A stretch of DNA of 64,000 bases from Nitrosomonas sp. (GTDB lineage Bacteria > Pseudomonadota > Gammaproteobacteria > Burkholderiales > Nitrosomonadaceae): assembly GCA_016703745.1 (NCBI GenBank), contig JADJBK010000006.1:248001-312000 (forward strand). Direction: 5' to 3'. Numbering within the stretch: position 1 is the stretch's first letter; each line of letters opens with the position of its first letter. Both the position numbers and the translations under genes were made by a program. A model generated the notes under the pieces. It made no database searches. It was given only the letters and a program-made list of their open reading frames with translations, and had not been told where the DNA came from. This document shows positions 63,988 to 64,000 of this stretch, piece after piece.

Positions 63988-64000
63988 TCCTCACGTGTTA

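Overview
The window looks like the chromosome of a betaproteobacterium close to Nitrosomonas. This is inferred from the gene order lptC-lptA-lptB-rpoN-hpf-ptsN-hprK, from the protein sequences, from the intermediate GC content and from integron-type DNA. No ammonia-oxidation marker lies in the window, so the genus is an inference.

Layout. Positions 1-2227 hold a three-gene module built on an HprK-related kinase A. Positions 2208-8101 (minus strand) hold an RNase II-type gene broken by a frameshift, a TonB-like gene, aroE, mtgA and mgtE. On the plus strand follow gltX, a metH split by one missing base in a C run, and an SLC13-type permease. A vapBC pair leads into an AT-rich stretch (15.9-18.0 kb) with a REP-associated tyrosine transposase (RAYT) lying between the two halves of a long palindrome. 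Next are pstC-pstA-pstB, an in-frame fusion of MutY with 5-formyltetrahydrofolate cyclo-ligase, ubiX, the hprK-ptsN-hpf-rpoN-lptBAC cluster, and rhlE behind a leader with a promoter and an intrinsic terminator. Positions 31.8-40.9 kb carry envelope and housekeeping genes (acidic/His-rich secreted protein, ygfZ, Sel1 and ankyrin proteins, dgt, DUF900 hydrolase, intradiol dioxygenase, trxB, smr).

Positions 41-48.7 kb are the accessory region: a phosphate-type porin, then integron gene cassettes separated by attC recombination sites, with no integrase in the window. The cassettes carry a membrane protein, a YpsA-like protein, a ParE-type toxin-antitoxin pair, BrnTA, a DUF3883 nuclease-like protein and a truncated TSUP permease. 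The array has been invaded by 85-bp palindromic elements whose arms match the ends of the RAYT element, and by IS fragments, one of which abuts a remnant of a C5-cytosine methyltransferase.

From 48.9 kb the housekeeping genome resumes: initiator tRNA-Met with its promoter, a small lipoprotein, a DsbA-family protein, an AddA-like helicase-nuclease, a protein tyrosine phosphatase, an MsbA-like ABC exporter and a 660-residue Ala/Glu-rich coiled-coil protein. A complete IS5-family element with target duplications separates this from the flagellar export and switch operon fliLMNOPQR.

The most unusual features are the RAYT-derived 85-bp palindromes with short tandem reiterations next to their ends, their concentration in an integrase-less cassette array, the attenuator-like rhlE leader, the mutY fusion and the HprK-related kinase module.
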